DNA of 43,132 nucleotides from Pseudomonadales bacterium (GCA_022360555.1 JAKSCQ010000146.1:1-43132); one strand, 5' to 3'; positions 33,963 through 42,525 are shown, counted from the first letter of the stretch. Notes: a model not told the origin generated them from the letters alone. Program-made: numbers and translations.

Positions 33963-35507
33963 TCAGGCCTGCACCTGCGTCTGCACCTTTTTCGCCGCGC
34001 GCCCCATCATGTCGATGATTTTTTCCCGCTGACGCTTTTTCAGATTGCCGCTGTCCACGTGCAGGCTGAAACCTTCCGTTTCGAAGTTCATGGTCACCAG
34101 TTTTTCCTGTTTAAGGTCGGTGGCGGAGCGCGCCAGGGCTCGGAGAATCTTCTTCCGGTCCAGGTCGCGAATACGCTCCATGTCCATATGAATACCAAAG
34201 CCTTCGGTCTGGGCAGAGATATAACGGTTTCGCGAGCCCGTATCCTTCTTGGCCCCCATGGCCTCGAACACCGGGATGGGCCGGTTGAAGCCCTTAACCT
34301 GAATATCCCCCATGCTGCGGCACTGGATGCGATCCTGCACCAGTTCGCGGGTGGCTTCGGAAATCAGCACACCGCCCGGGCGGCAGGCAGACTCCAGACG
34401 GCTGGCCAGGTTCACGTCCGTGCCGAGAATGGTGTAGTCCATTCTCGAATCCGTGCCGAAGTTACCCACCGTCACATAGCCGGTATTGATGCCGATACGA
34501 ATCTCCAGCTTGTGGTCGATCCCTTCACGCTTCCAGCGCTGGCGCAGCAGCTTCATCTGTTCCTGCATTTCGATGCCCATCAGCACACACCGGTAGGCAT
34601 CTTCCTGCGCCCCCTGGCTCTTGGGGTCACCAAAGAACACCATGACGGCATCCCCGATGAACTTGTCGATAGTACCGCCATGGCGCAAGGCAATGCGGGT
34701 CATCTCGCTGAGGTAGGTGTTCAGCATCTTTGTCAGGGTAGCCAGCGGCAGTTCTTCGGAAATGGCACTGAAGCCCTTGATGTCGGAAAAGAACACCGTC
34801 AGCCGCTTGCGGCGGGTTTCCAGCTTGGCATCACGCTTGCCGGAAAAGATAGACCCCCAGATCTGCGGTGGCAGGTACTTGGCCAGCTTGCGGGACATGT
34901 CCACCGCCTGCTGCTGCTGGCGACGCACCAGTTCCTGGGCCTGCTTGAGATAACGCGCCTGCAGATGCGCGAAGGCGGACGACGCCCCCACATAAATCCC
35001 CAAGCCAAGCAGCGAGATCACCGTCAACAGTACCGGCGCGTCTTCCACCGGCAATACCGGAAAGCCCAGCAACATGCCCATAAGCCCGGCACCGATGGCG
35101 GTCATCAGCACGTTCAGCAGCCAGGGTTTCAGGCCTCCGCTGCTGACCGCATTGGCGTGCACGATAATCAGCAAGACCAGCGAGGGCACCAGGGCAAAAT
35201 GCAGCAGGGCACAAACCAGGCCGATGATCATGGCATCCATCTGCATAAGCAGCTGATGGACCGGCTTCTGCGGACGATCCTGTTTTTCGCCCATGAACAG
35301 GACGCCCTGAGCCGCCAGCGGATAAGCCAACAAGCCAGCCACCCCCAGCATGTACAGCTCGGGGTACAGCTCCAGCTTGATGCCAGCCATGAGCATCATG
35401 GCAGCCACAAGAAAGGCAAGGAGCCGAATGTAATTGGCCTGACGGCGCGCCCGCTCCATTGGCCCGATCTGCGGCCGGCGGGCTTTCTTTTTGGTCGTGG
35501 TGGTCAT
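33963..35507 (-). CDS. cyaB: Membrane-bound class III adenylate cyclase with MASE2 domain (CyaB-like)
   Basis: A 514-residue enzyme making cAMP from ATP. The N-terminal membrane domain with about six helices (residues 24-180, opening RARRQANYIRLLAFLV) fits MASE2, as in P. aeruginosa CyaB. A coiled segment (185-208) and KYLPPQIWGSIFSG lead to the catalytic domain. That domain has metal aspartates Asp242 (FFSDIKGFS) and Asp286 (FIGDAVMVFFGD), Lys282 and Thr363 for adenine recognition, and Asn366/Arg370 as transition-state residues (LGTDVNLASRLES). All are intact, supporting an active adenylate cyclase. The C-terminal 85 residues add two copies of a TEGF-x-H-x-D module (434-458 and 477-501). A CRP/Vfr-like site overlaps the start codon, and no good ribosome site is seen. 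Confidence 0.9.
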   Translation of the reverse strand: MTTTTKKKARRPQIGPMERARRQANYIRLLAFLVAAMMLMAGIKLELYPELYMLGVAGLLAYPLAAQGVLFMGEKQDRPQKPVHQLLMQMDAMIIGLVCALLHFALVPSLVLLIIVHANAVSSGGLKPWLLNVLMTAIGAGLMGMLLGFPVLPVEDAPVLLTVISLLGLGIYVGASSAFAHLQARYLKQAQELVRRQQQQAVDMSRKLAKYLPPQIWGSIFSGKRDAKLETRRKRLTVFFSDIKGFSAISEELPLATLTKMLNTYLSEMTRIALRHGGTIDKFIGDAVMVFFGDPKSQGAQEDAYRCVLMGIEMQEQMKLLRQRWKREGIDHKLEIRIGINTGYVTVGNFGTDSRMDYTILGTDVNLASRLESACRPGGVLISEATRELVQDRIQCRSMGDIQVKGFNRPIPVFEAMGAKKDTGSRNRYISAQTEGFGIHMDMERIRDLDRKKILRALARSATDLKQEKLVTMNFETEGFSLHVDSGNLKKRQREKIIDMMGRAAKKVQTQVQA

Positions 35508-35522
35508 GTGAACAGTTTCACG
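35507..35522. promoter_or_regulatory. Candidate CRP/Vfr site over the cyclase start codon
   Basis: TGTGA-ACAGTT-TCAC has the two conserved half-sites of a CRP/Vfr box at the exact 6-bp spacing. It starts on the first base of the cyclase start codon, a place where binding would block expression. Function is inferred from the consensus only. Confidence 0.5.
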
Positions 35523-35535
35523 GAATTTCCGTGAA
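35517..35535. promoter_or_regulatory. 19-bp perfect palindrome upstream of the cyclase gene
   Basis: TTCACGGAATTTCCGTGAA: 9-bp arms exactly complementary around one T. It overlaps the right half of the CRP/Vfr-like site. It could be a second operator or a hairpin in the 5' leader. Confidence 0.5.
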
Positions 35536-35654
35536 GCTTAGCGGTTTAGCGACTAAGAAAAAAGACTGGTATTCACCCCCAGGACACGATGGATCGTGGC
35601 TGGGACTCATTTGCAATTCGGGCTACCATGGCGCCGTCGTAAAAGGAGCCCTGA

Positions 35655-36212
35655 ATGGACACCATCACCGCCCTGACCACCCGTGTATCGTCCCCGCGCC
35701 TGGATTCACCCGGCCCCAGCGAAGAGCAACTGGACCTGTTGCTACGCGCCGCCATCCGCGCCCCCGATCATGGTCTGCTGCGGCCCTGGCGATTCATCAT
35801 CCTTCAGGGCGAGGAACGGGAGCGCCTGGGCGACATCATGGTGGCCCAGCTTCTTGAAGAGCAACCCGAGGCTGACCGCCGCAGCCAGGAGATTGCCCGC
35901 AACAAGGCCCTGCGCGCACCGACCATTATCGTGGCCGTGGCCGAGGTAACCGAGAACCACAAGATTCCCGTGTGGGAGCAGGTACTGGCCGTGGGCGCCG
36001 CTGTCCAGAACATGATGGTGGCCGCCTACGAACTGGGCCTGGGCGCCATGTGGCGCACCGGCGCCATGGCCAATTCCGACCTGGCCAAGGAGAAACTGGG
36101 ATTTGCTCCCAAGGACCAGGTAGTGGCCTACCTGTATCTGGGCAGCCCCGTCGGCAGCCTGAAAAGCCTGCCAGACGAATCCCCCAACGATTTCATTCGT
36201 TCCCTGCCATGA
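35655..36212 (+). CDS. Nitroreductase family protein, YdjA-like
   Basis: A 185-residue FMN-dependent oxidoreductase close in length and sequence to E. coli YdjA. Conserved blocks include IRAPDHGLLRPWRFIIL near residues 34-50 (FMN phosphate/ring contacts), RAPTIIVAVAEVTENHKIPVWEQVL near 88-112 and GLGAMWRTGA near 131-140. Members are small homodimeric NAD(P)H-dependent reductases; the physiological substrate of YdjA is not settled. AAGGAG precedes ATG 35655. Its stop codon overlaps the start of the thioesterase gene (ATGA), implying coupled translation and possibly a linked role. Confidence 0.9.
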   Translation: MDTITALTTRVSSPRLDSPGPSEEQLDLLLRAAIRAPDHGLLRPWRFIILQGEERERLGDIMVAQLLEEQPEADRRSQEIARNKALRAPTIIVAVAEVTENHKIPVWEQVLAVGAAVQNMMVAAYELGLGAMWRTGAMANSDLAKEKLGFAPKDQVVAYLYLGSPVGSLKSLPDESPNDFIRSLP

Positions 36213-36652
36213 TGGATCTGGATGCCCTTGCCGACCGGGTCCGCAATGCCATCCCCCTGACCCGGCACCTGGCCTTTGACTTCGAGAGTTTTGATGGCCT
36301 GCAACTGGTGGTGAGCGCGCCGCTTGGCCCCAACCATAATGACAAGGGCACCTTTTTCGCCGGCAGCCAGTCTGCCCTGCTGACCCTGGCCGGCTGGGGA
36401 CTGACCACCCTGCTCGCCCAGCAGGCCGGCCATCCGGCCGACGTGGTCGCGGTGGAAACCGGACTGGAATATACCCTGCCCTTGCACGGCGACCTGCGCA
36501 TCACCGCCACCGTGGACCCGCACACCCGGGAGCGCTTCGAGGAACGGCTGACCCGCCGGGGCAAAGCCCCCCTCAAGCTCACCGCCCAGGGCACCGACCC
36601 ACAAGGCCAGACCGTCTGCCGCTTCCATGCCCTGTACCTGGCGCGCACCTGA
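36209..36652 (+). CDS. YiiD C-terminal-type (PF09500) hot-dog thioesterase
   Basis: A 147-residue hot-dog fold protein matching the YiiD_C thioesterase family. IPLTRHLAFDFESFDG (residues 14-29), APLGPNHNDKGTFFAGSQ (about 36-53) with the conserved Asn-x-Asn-Asp-Lys-Gly-Thr segment, and LAGWGL (58-63) are diagnostic. In E. coli this domain is fused to an acetyltransferase; here it stands alone. It probably hydrolyses an acyl-CoA or acyl-ACP of unknown chain. Two ATG codons are adjacent (36209 and 36212); the first overlaps the nitroreductase stop codon, and the ribosome reaching that stop likely restarts here, because no separate ribosome site is seen. Confidence 0.85.
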   Translation: MMDLDALADRVRNAIPLTRHLAFDFESFDGLQLVVSAPLGPNHNDKGTFFAGSQSALLTLAGWGLTTLLAQQAGHPADVVAVETGLEYTLPLHGDLRITATVDPHTRERFEERLTRRGKAPLKLTAQGTDPQGQTVCRFHALYLART

Positions 36653-36693
36653 ACCCGCATTGCTCAAACCCTGACCAACCGGCCGCGCAGCGC

Positions 36694-36722
36694 TTGCCTC
36701 CGGCCCCGCCCTCCGGTACTCT
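36694..36722 (+). promoter_or_regulatory. Probable sigma-70 promoter of tRNA-Ser
   Basis: TTGCCT (36694-36699) and TACTCT (36717-36722) at 17-bp spacing, followed by a GC-rich discriminator (ACGCGCCC), as in stringently controlled stable-RNA promoters. The leader contains a hairpin with CTCAAGAG/CTCTTGAG arms (about 36730-36765). Confidence 0.6.
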
Positions 36723-36779
36723 ACGCGCCCTCAAGAGTTGGCCGACCAGCCTTACGGCTCTTGAGCACAATCAGTTTCA

Positions 36780-36867
<88 letters not shown>

Positions 36868-36875
36868 ACATCAAA

Positions 36876-36899
36876 GCCCCGCAAACGCGGGGCTTTTTT
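36876..36899 (+). terminator. Terminator of tRNA-Ser
   Basis: Stem GCCCCGC/GCGGGGC with an AAAC loop and six T residues, 9 bp after the tRNA CCA end. Confidence 0.93.
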
Positions 36900-37033
36900 G
36901 TGGGTGCAGCATGAGATGCTGATCGCCCCATGGCTTTAACAACGCTTCCACGATTTCTTGCCCATCTACCACCCGCTGTTGGCGCCTTGTTCACAAGGCG
37001 AATGGGGGAATCATCCCGGTGACTTCCGCAGCC

Positions 37034-37109
37034 CTTCGCTTTGCGAGCAAAGCTCCAACGGCAGGGTTGGGGCAGTCCCGAACCGTTGGAGCCTTGCTCG
37101 CAAGACGAA
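37034..37109. repeat. REP-like pair, family 1 (second locus)
   Basis: Two inverted copies (37034-37062 and 37083-37109) of the family seen at 8747-8812; the first is the exact reverse complement of 8747-8775. A related dyad CGCCTTGT/ACAAGGCG lies just upstream (about 36983-37001). Together they fill most of the tRNA-Ser to abgT gap (36900-37187), where no gene is seen. Confidence 0.8.
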
Positions 37110-37187
37110 CCGCTGCCGACACCCCCAACCTTGTCCCCGCAACCCCCACCTCGCTAAAGTAATTCGATACCACAAGGGGGAACAGGC

Positions 37188-38666
37188 ATGACCGAGACCA
37201 ATAGCTGGCTCAACCGGCTGGAGCATCTGGGCAATCGTTTGCCCCACCCTACCCTGCTGTTTGTCTGGCTTTGCCTGGTGATGCTGCCCCTGACCGCCCT
37301 GCTGGCAGCGCTGGACCTGACCACCACACACCCGCTCAGCGGCGACACCCTTGCCGTTCGCTCGCTGGTGGACGGCGACGGCCTGCGCTACCTGTTCACC
37401 TCCCTGGTGGGCAACTTCACCGGGTTTGCACCTCTGGGAGTGGTGCTGGTGGCCATGCTGGGGTTGGGGGTGGCCGAGCAGTCCGGGCTATTGGGCGTCA
37501 GCCTGGCCGGGCTGGTGCGGCGCGCGTCCGGGTCGACCCTGGTAATCACCGTGACCTTCGCCGGGGTACTGTCGAGTCTGACCATGGATGCCGGTTATGT
37601 GGTGCTGATTCCCCTGGCAGGGCTGGTCTTCCAGCTTGCCGGGCGCTCGCCCATCGCCGGCATCGCCACGGCATTCGCCGCCGTCTCCGGGGGCTACAGC
37701 GCCAACCTCTTGGTTGGCCCAGTGGATGCCACTCTGGCCGGACTGTCCACAGAAGCCGCACAGATTGTGGACCCGCAACGCACGGTGGAAGCCACCGGCA
37801 ATTACTGGTTCATCATCGTGTCCACCTTTCTGGTTACCGCCCTGGTGACCCTGGTGACCCTGCGCATTACCGAGCCCCGGCTGGCCGGCCAGAACGTCGC
37901 CCGGCATGCCCCGGCCGATGCTCCCACGGCGAACCGGCGCGCCCTGATCTGGACCCTGGTGACCGTACTGATCCTGCTCGCCGGACTGGCCCTGCTGGTG
38001 CTGCCGGACAATGCCCCTTTGCGTCATCCGCAAACCGGCAGCCTGCTCAGCTCACCCTTTATTCAGGGGCTGGTGGTGATCGTGGCACTGATTGCCGGTG
38101 TGTGCGGGGCGGTTTACGGCCGGGTCAGCGGCAGCTTCCGCAATGCCGGGGAAGTCATTGTCGCCATGGAAACCACCATGGCGTCCATGGCGGGGTATCT
38201 AGTGCTGATGTTCTTTGCTGCCCAGTTTGTGGCCTGGTTCAATTACAGCCAACTGGGCTTGCTGCTGGCCGTGGAGGGCGCCGCCTGGCTGGGCAGCCTG
38301 TCACTGCCCAAGGTGATACTGCTTCTGCTATTCGTGCTGCTGACGGCGGCCATCAACCTGATGATCGGCAGCGCCTCGGCCAAGTGGTCGATTCTGGCTC
38401 CGGTCTTCATCCCCATGCTGATGCTACTGGGCATTTCCCCGGAAGCCAGCCAGGCGGCCTACCGGGTGGGGGATTCCAGCACCAACATCATCACCCCGCT
38501 GATGCCCTATTTCGTCCTGGTACTGGGCTTCGCCCGCCGCTATGTACCGGAAACCGGCATCGGTACCCTGATCGCCCTGATGCTGCCCTACAGCCTGACG
38601 CTGTTGTTGGGGTGGTCGGTGTTGATGGGGGTATGGATTGGGTTTGGGTGGCCGTTGGGACCTTGA
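37188..38666 (+). CDS. AbgT-family transporter
   Basis: A 492-residue inner-membrane transporter of the AbgT family (AbgT imports p-aminobenzoyl-glutamate; MtrF and YdaH-type relatives export sulfonamides). Family motifs are visible: NRLPHPTLLFVWLCL near residue 17, VAMLGLGVAEQSGLL (about 88-102), TMDAGYVVLIPLAG (about 130-143), FAAVSGGYSANLLVGPVDATLAG (165-187) and the second-half NLMIGSASAKWSILAPVFIPML with GDSSTNIITPLMPYF. About 11 membrane segments including two re-entrant hairpins fit the known fold. GGGGGAA lies before ATG 37188. It is a single gene flanked by repeats. Whether it imports a folate catabolite or exports antimetabolites cannot be decided. Confidence 0.9.
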   Translation: MTETNSWLNRLEHLGNRLPHPTLLFVWLCLVMLPLTALLAALDLTTTHPLSGDTLAVRSLVDGDGLRYLFTSLVGNFTGFAPLGVVLVAMLGLGVAEQSGLLGVSLAGLVRRASGSTLVITVTFAGVLSSLTMDAGYVVLIPLAGLVFQLAGRSPIAGIATAFAAVSGGYSANLLVGPVDATLAGLSTEAAQIVDPQRTVEATGNYWFIIVSTFLVTALVTLVTLRITEPRLAGQNVARHAPADAPTANRRALIWTLVTVLILLAGLALLVLPDNAPLRHPQTGSLLSSPFIQGLVVIVALIAGVCGAVYGRVSGSFRNAGEVIVAMETTMASMAGYLVLMFFAAQFVAWFNYSQLGLLLAVEGAAWLGSLSLPKVILLLLFVLLTAAINLMIGSASAKWSILAPVFIPMLMLLGISPEASQAAYRVGDSSTNIITPLMPYFVLVLGFARRYVPETGIGTLIALMLPYSLTLLLGWSVLMGVWIGFGWPLGP

Positions 38667-38672
38667 AAGTCA

Positions 38673-38693
38673 GCTACAAGCTGCAAGCTGCAA
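38673..38693. repeat. Heptad repeat, left cluster (3 x GCTRCAA)
   Basis: Three tandem 7-bp units (GCTACAA, GCTGCAA, GCTGCAA), the inverted form of the units at 38783-38817. The two clusters can pair across the 89 bp between them. Confidence 0.75.
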
Positions 38694-38750
38694 CACGAGG
38701 AAAGACTATCCTTGGCGGAAAACACGAGCCCCGCGCTGATATGTCTTTTC

Positions 38751-38781
38751 AAACAAAAACCACGCCCGACGGCTGTGGTTT
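38751..38781 (-). terminator. Terminator of the minus-strand DUF4870/queF run, possibly bidirectional
   Basis: On the minus strand: stem AAACCAC(A)GCC/GGCGTGGTTT with a GTCG loop, followed by TTGTTT. It lies 38 bp after the DUF4870 stop. It may also end the abgT transcript from the other side. Confidence 0.75.
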
Positions 38782-38782
38782 A

Positions 38783-38817
38783 TTGTAGCTTGCAGCTTGT
38801 AGCTTGTAGCTTGTAGC
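38783..38817. repeat. Heptad repeat, right cluster (5 x TTGYAGC)
   Basis: Five tandem 7-bp units (four TTGTAGC, one TTGCAGC) ending just before the DUF4870 stop codon. Seven-base units without spacers exclude a CRISPR; slipped-strand or hairpin-prone DNA is more likely. Confidence 0.8.
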
Positions 38818-38819
38818 TA

Positions 38820-39188
38820 TTATGTGATCAACCGAATCGTCAGCGGATAGCGATAGGCTTCGCCGCCGTTGGCCTTGACCGCTGCGATGATGGTCATCAC
38901 CAACCAGAAGATGCCGATGATGGGCAGCAGGATGGCGCCGATCACCACGAAGGTGAGCAGGAAGGCGACAAAGCCGGCGATGGCAATGGTGATGTTGAAG
39001 TTCAGTGCTTCCTTGCCCTGGTCATCCACAAAGGCACTTTCATCCTTCTTGACCAGCCACATCACCAGCGGGCCGAGAATGTTGCCGAACGGCAGGATCA
39101 GCCCCACCAGCGCCAGCAGGTGGCAAGCCAGGCCGAGGCTGCGCTCTTCCGGTTTGGGGCTGGTGCTGGAGTTTTCCGTATCAGTCAT
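38820..39188 (-). CDS. DUF4870 domain small membrane protein
   Basis: A 122-residue protein with a polar N-terminus and three hydrophobic segments, matching DUF4870: LACHLLALVGLILPFGNILGPLVMWLVKK (about residues 20-48), the conserved DDQGKEALNFNITIAI (54-69), and a C-terminal hairpin ending YRYPLTIRLI. The family is a common small inner-membrane protein without known function. It lies 30 bp after queF on the same strand and is the last gene of the run, just before a terminator. Confidence 0.87.
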   Translation of the reverse strand: MTDTENSSTSPKPEERSLGLACHLLALVGLILPFGNILGPLVMWLVKKDESAFVDDQGKEALNFNITIAIAGFVAFLLTFVVIGAILLPIIGIFWLVMTIIAAVKANGGEAYRYPLTIRLIT

Positions 39189-39218
39189 AAGTGTCTTCCT
39201 TTCCTTTTTGATGAGCCC

Positions 39219-40058
39219 TTACTGACGAATCGTTCGCCGGTTGGGCAGCGACTGCTCGCTGTTGGAACGAAACGGGTTGATGTCGATCCCCCCGCGACGG
39301 GTGAAGCGCCCGTACACCGTCAGATGACGGGGTGAGCACTGGCGCATCAGGTCCACGAACATCTGCTCGATGATCTGCTCGTGGAACCCCTGATGATTGC
39401 GCAGGGACACCACATAACGCAAAAAACTGGCGGGACTGATAGCCCGGCCGGTATAGCGCACCACCACCGTGGCCCAATCCGGCTGGTTGGTTACCGGGCA
39501 ATGACTGCGCAGCAGGTGCGAATAAAGCTGGCCGGTCTGCTCCGGGCCCTGGTCGCATAACAGAAGATCCGGACGGTATTCATAATGCTCGAAGCTCAGG
39601 TCGATGGTATCGACACACTGTCCGCGATCTTCCCACACCGGAAAGCCGGCGGATTCCTCCAGCGAATACAACAGCACTTCGATGTCGCCACCGACAATCT
39701 GGGCCACATCCTTTTCAATAGCGGCCCGCACCGCATTGCGGCTTTCAAAGCGGCTGTTGGCAAAGGAGTTGAGGTACAACTTGAGCGATTTGGATTCCAC
39801 GATATTGGGCGTGGTACAGGGAATGCGCAGTTCGCACAGGGCCACCACCGGCTTGCCCTTGTCATTGAGCCAGGACAGCTCGTAGGCATTCCAGATATCG
39901 GTACCGTGGAACGGCAGGCTGGTGTCCTCCTCGCCCAGTGCTTCCAGCTCCAGGCTTTCACGGGCATCCCAGCGTGGCACGGGACACAGCAGCGAAGGCA
40001 TGTATTCATCGACATACTCGCTGGATCGACCCAGCGGCGTTTCCTTCAGGTAGCTCAT
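39219..40058 (-). CDS. queF: QueF, NADPH-dependent 7-cyano-7-deazaguanine reductase
   Basis: Cytosolic enzyme that reduces preQ0 nitrile to preQ1 in queuosine biosynthesis. At 279 residues it is the long (YqcD/E. coli-type) bimodular form. The QueF motif [12 protein letters not shown] is at residues 88-99, and the catalytic cysteine is Cys187 in [12 protein letters not shown], equivalent to E. coli Cys190. The C-terminal [14 protein letters not shown] is also characteristic. ATG 40058 has CAGGAG upstream; an upstream in-frame extension to 40199 is non-conserved and would overlap yadH. It lies 49 bp after yadH. No preQ1 riboswitch is seen in that gap. Confidence 0.97.
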   Translation of the reverse strand: MSYLKETPLGRSSEYVDEYMPSLLCPVPRWDARESLELEALGEEDTSLPFHGTDIWNAYELSWLNDKGKPVVALCELRIPCTTPNIVESKSLKLYLNSFANSRFESRNAVRAAIEKDVAQIVGGDIEVLLYSLEESAGFPVWEDRGQCVDTIDLSFEHYEYRPDLLLCDQGPEQTGQLYSHLLRSHCPVTNQPDWATVVVRYTGRAISPASFLRYVVSLRNHQGFHEQIIEQMFVDLMRQCSPRHLTVYGRFTRRGGIDINPFRSNSEQSLPNRRTIRQ

Positions 40059-40107
40059 GGCATCTCCTGGCGCAGCCGTCCTTGTGCTTCCATGATAATG
40101 GTATTCA

Positions 40108-40881
40108 TTAATGCCGGATACCGGTACCACGTCGCAACAACCACAACGCGAACAGATAAAACGCCACCACAAAGGCACAAATGGCGGCCATAGAGGCATA
40201 GACGTTCACATCACTGACGCCCAGCACCCCGTAACGGAAGGCATTGACCATGTAGACAATGGGGTTGGCCAGGCTCACCGCCCGCCAGAATTCCGGCAGC
40301 AGGTCGATGGAATAGAACACCCCGCCCAGGTAGGTCAGGGGCGTCAGGATAAAGGTCGGCACGATGGAAATGTCATCGAACTTGTTGGCGAAGATGGCAT
40401 TGATGAAACCACCCAGTGCAAACAGCGATGCAGTGAGCACCACCACGGTCACCGTGATCAGCACGTGCTGCATGGTCAGGTGGGTGAAAAACAGGCTCAG
40501 TAGACTGACGATCAGCCCCACCAGCATGCCGCGCACCATGCCACCAACCACGAACCCATTGAGAATCACGTGGGCCGGCATGGGCGAGACCAGCATTTCC
40601 TCGATGGAATGCTGGAACTTGGTGGAAAAGAAGGAACTCACCACATTGCCGTAGCTGTTCTGGATCACGCTCATCATGATCAGGCCGGGCACGATGTACT
40701 GCATGTAGTCGAACCCGCCCATGTGCCCGATACGGCTGCCAATCAGGTTACCGAAGATCACGAAATACAAGGTCATGGTGATCGCCGGCGGCAGCAGGGT
40801 CTGGGGCCAGATGCGGGTAAACCGGCGAATTTCCTTGGTCACGATGGTGAGGAAAGCCACCCACTGTTCGCGTGCACTCAT
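40108..40881 (-). CDS. yadH: ABC-2 type transporter permease, YadH-like
   Basis: A 257-residue inner-membrane permease with six hydrophobic segments. It begins with a cytosolic amphipathic stretch ([22 protein letters not shown]) typical of ABC-2 permeases and has the signature region [26 protein letters not shown] (about residues 94-119). The C-terminal half contains [38 protein letters not shown], the ABC-2 consensus. Its ATG overlaps the yadG stop (ATGA), so permease and ATPase are coupled. The substrate of YadGH is not established. Confidence 0.94.
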   Translation of the reverse strand: MSAREQWVAFLTIVTKEIRRFTRIWPQTLLPPAITMTLYFVIFGNLIGSRIGHMGGFDYMQYIVPGLIMMSVIQNSYGNVVSSFFSTKFQHSIEEMLVSPMPAHVILNGFVVGGMVRGMLVGLIVSLLSLFFTHLTMQHVLITVTVVVLTASLFALGGFINAIFANKFDDISIVPTFILTPLTYLGGVFYSIDLLPEFWRAVSLANPIVYMVNAFRYGVLGVSDVNVYASMAAICAFVVAFYLFALWLLRRGTGIRH

Positions 40882-41810
40882 GATGTCTGTTCTCCCGGCA
40901 GGTTCTGTTCCACCAGACGCACAAACAATTCCTCCAGCCGGTTGGCCTTGTTGCGCATGCTCATTACCTCGAAGTCCTGTTCCGCCAGTGCCACAAACAG
41001 GGCATTCAGGCTGCGTGTCTTGGGCACTTCCACCTCCAGGGTCTTGGCATCCTTGAGGGTAACCTCGAAGCCCTCAAGCCTGGGGGACTCGGTGACCGGG
41101 CGGGCCAGATCGAGAATGAAGGTTTCCACCTGCAGCTTGCCGAGCAGCGAGCGCATATCGGTATTTTCCACAATGGTGCCGTGATCGATGATGGCGATAT
41201 TGCGGCACAGGGACTCCGCCTCTTCCAGGTAGTGGGTGGTGAGGATGATGGTCTTGCCCTCGCCATTGAGGCGGGTGAGAAAATCCCACATGGAGCGGCG
41301 CAACTCGATATCCACCCCGGCGGTGGGCTCGTCGAGAATCAGCAGTTCCGGCTCGTGTACCAGGGCGCGGGCGATCATCAGGCGACGCTTCATGCCTCCT
41401 GACAAGGTCCGGGACGCCTTGTCACGCTTTTCCCAGAGCCCCAACTGGCGCAGGTACTTTTCCGCCCGTTCCTTCGCCAGCGGTGCGGGAATTCCGTAGA
41501 ACCCCGCCTGGGTCACCACAATGTCGAACACCTTTTCGAACTGGTTGAAGTTGAATTCCTGGGGCACCACGCCGATCTGTTTCTTGGCCAGGGAGCGCTC
41601 GGTATCCAGGGAATAACCGAAGATACTGACATCACCGCCGGACTTGTTCACCAGCGAACTGATCACGCCGATGGTGGTGGATTTACCGGCCCCGTTGGGC
41701 CCCAGCAGGGCAAAGAAATCCCCCCGCTCCACATTCAGGTCGATGCCCTTGAGGGCGCGAACGCCATTGGCATAGGTTTTGGTCAGATTGCGAATGGTCA
41801 ACGCAGACAA
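40878..41810 (-). CDS. yadG: ABC transporter ATP-binding protein, YadG-like
   Basis: A 310-residue ATPase that would power the YadH permease. Walker A is GPNGAGKST (37-45), the Q-loop is VVPQEFNFN (81-89), the signature is LSGGM (136-140), Walker B is LLILDE (156-161) and the H-loop His lies in LTTHYLEE near 191. The C-terminal roughly 90 residues are the variable regulatory tail. The start is TTG at 41810 with a strong GAGGTG site just upstream; no ATG is available in frame. It lies 46 bp after the histidine phosphatase gene. Confidence 0.94.
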   Translation of the reverse strand: MSALTIRNLTKTYANGVRALKGIDLNVERGDFFALLGPNGAGKSTTIGVISSLVNKSGGDVSIFGYSLDTERSLAKKQIGVVPQEFNFNQFEKVFDIVVTQAGFYGIPAPLAKERAEKYLRQLGLWEKRDKASRTLSGGMKRRLMIARALVHEPELLILDEPTAGVDIELRRSMWDFLTRLNGEGKTIILTTHYLEEAESLCRNIAIIDHGTIVENTDMRSLLGKLQVETFILDLARPVTESPRLEGFEVTLKDAKTLEVEVPKTRSLNALFVALAEQDFEVMSMRNKANRLEELFVRLVEQNLPGEQTS

Positions 41811-41856
41811 GAATCACCTCGCCAGATAAAAAGAATGGACAAGAAAGCCCTGACAA

Positions 41857-42525
41857 TCAGGTCAGAGGGCGATGCCCGTGGTCTCCACGCCATACCCAAT
41901 GCATGTGATCACCGGCAAACCACAACCACAGCCCCTCCATCATCCAGGGCCAGTCTTCTTCGGTGATTCGGCGGTGACCGTGCAGTTCCGCCACCAGCAC
42001 CGCCAGGATGGTGTCATGGGTCACATGGACATTCAGGCGCCCCGGCGCCGGTTCCCGCTCACGCAGATAGGCCGCCAGCTTGGCACGCCCTTCCGCCGGC
42101 GACAGCATGCCCTCGAACGGCTCCAGCAGATGCTGGTTGAGAAAACGAAACGCCCCCATCTTGAGGAAGGTAGGCCCGACCTGGTTCAGGTCTTCCACAT
42201 AACAGCCCGGCTCCACCAGGGTGTTATCGGTGGTGATCTCGGGAATATGATCGATGAGCCCCGCTTTCAAGGCCCCTTCGGCCATAGCTCGAGCAGTATT
42301 CACACAGCGCCCCACCGGGCTGGAATAGAAGGCTTCCACCGGTCTGGCAAGCTGGCTGCCCCAGTCCCGCGCCATATCCACCCCTTCCGGGGTCAGGGGC
42401 AGGCGGTAGTCGGCAAAGCCATTCTTGGCCAGTTCACGGACGGAATGACGGGTCAGCAGGTGTACAGGCTTGTCATGCGGCAGAAGATTGAGGGCTTCCA
42501 GCAATCGCGGATGTAGGCGCGCCAT
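41857..42525 (-). CDS. Histidine phosphatase superfamily (phosphoglycerate mutase-like) protein
   Basis: A 222-residue branch-1 histidine phosphatase. The phosphate-pocket motif is LLTRHSVRE (Arg26, His27, Arg30), in which the usual RHG glycine is Ser. The second arginine, Arg72, is in YSSPVGRCVNTA, and the second catalytic histidine, His169, is in VHVTHDT. A helical insert (roughly 105-140) carries the substrate-selecting part. Substrate is unknown. ATG 42525 is chosen because a longer frame to 42744 crosses a probable promoter and a hairpin. It is the first gene of a minus-strand run with yadG, yadH, queF and the DUF4870 gene; spacing of 30-50 bp suggests an operon. Confidence 0.85.
   Translation of the reverse strand: MARLHPRLLEALNLLPHDKPVHLLTRHSVRELAKNGFADYRLPLTPEGVDMARDWGSQLARPVEAFYSSPVGRCVNTARAMAEGALKAGLIDHIPEITTDNTLVEPGCYVEDLNQVGPTFLKMGAFRFLNQHLLEPFEGMLSPAEGRAKLAAYLREREPAPGRLNVHVTHDTILAVLVAELHGHRRITEEDWPWMMEGLWLWFAGDHMHWVWRGDHGHRPLT

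Noticed and set aside
34059-35534. Plus-strand open frame of about 490 codons opposite the adenylate cyclase
   Set aside because: Shadow of a gene with intact catalytic residues; no recognisable features.
37271-38788. Plus-strand open frame of about 500 codons overlapping the AbgT transporter
   Set aside because: Same strand but another frame; the translation is low-complexity Arg/Gly/Ala/His and the AbgT frame has all family motifs.
38673-38817. Possible CRISPR from repeated short words
   Set aside because: Units are 7 bp, directly adjacent or inverted, without spacers and without cas genes.
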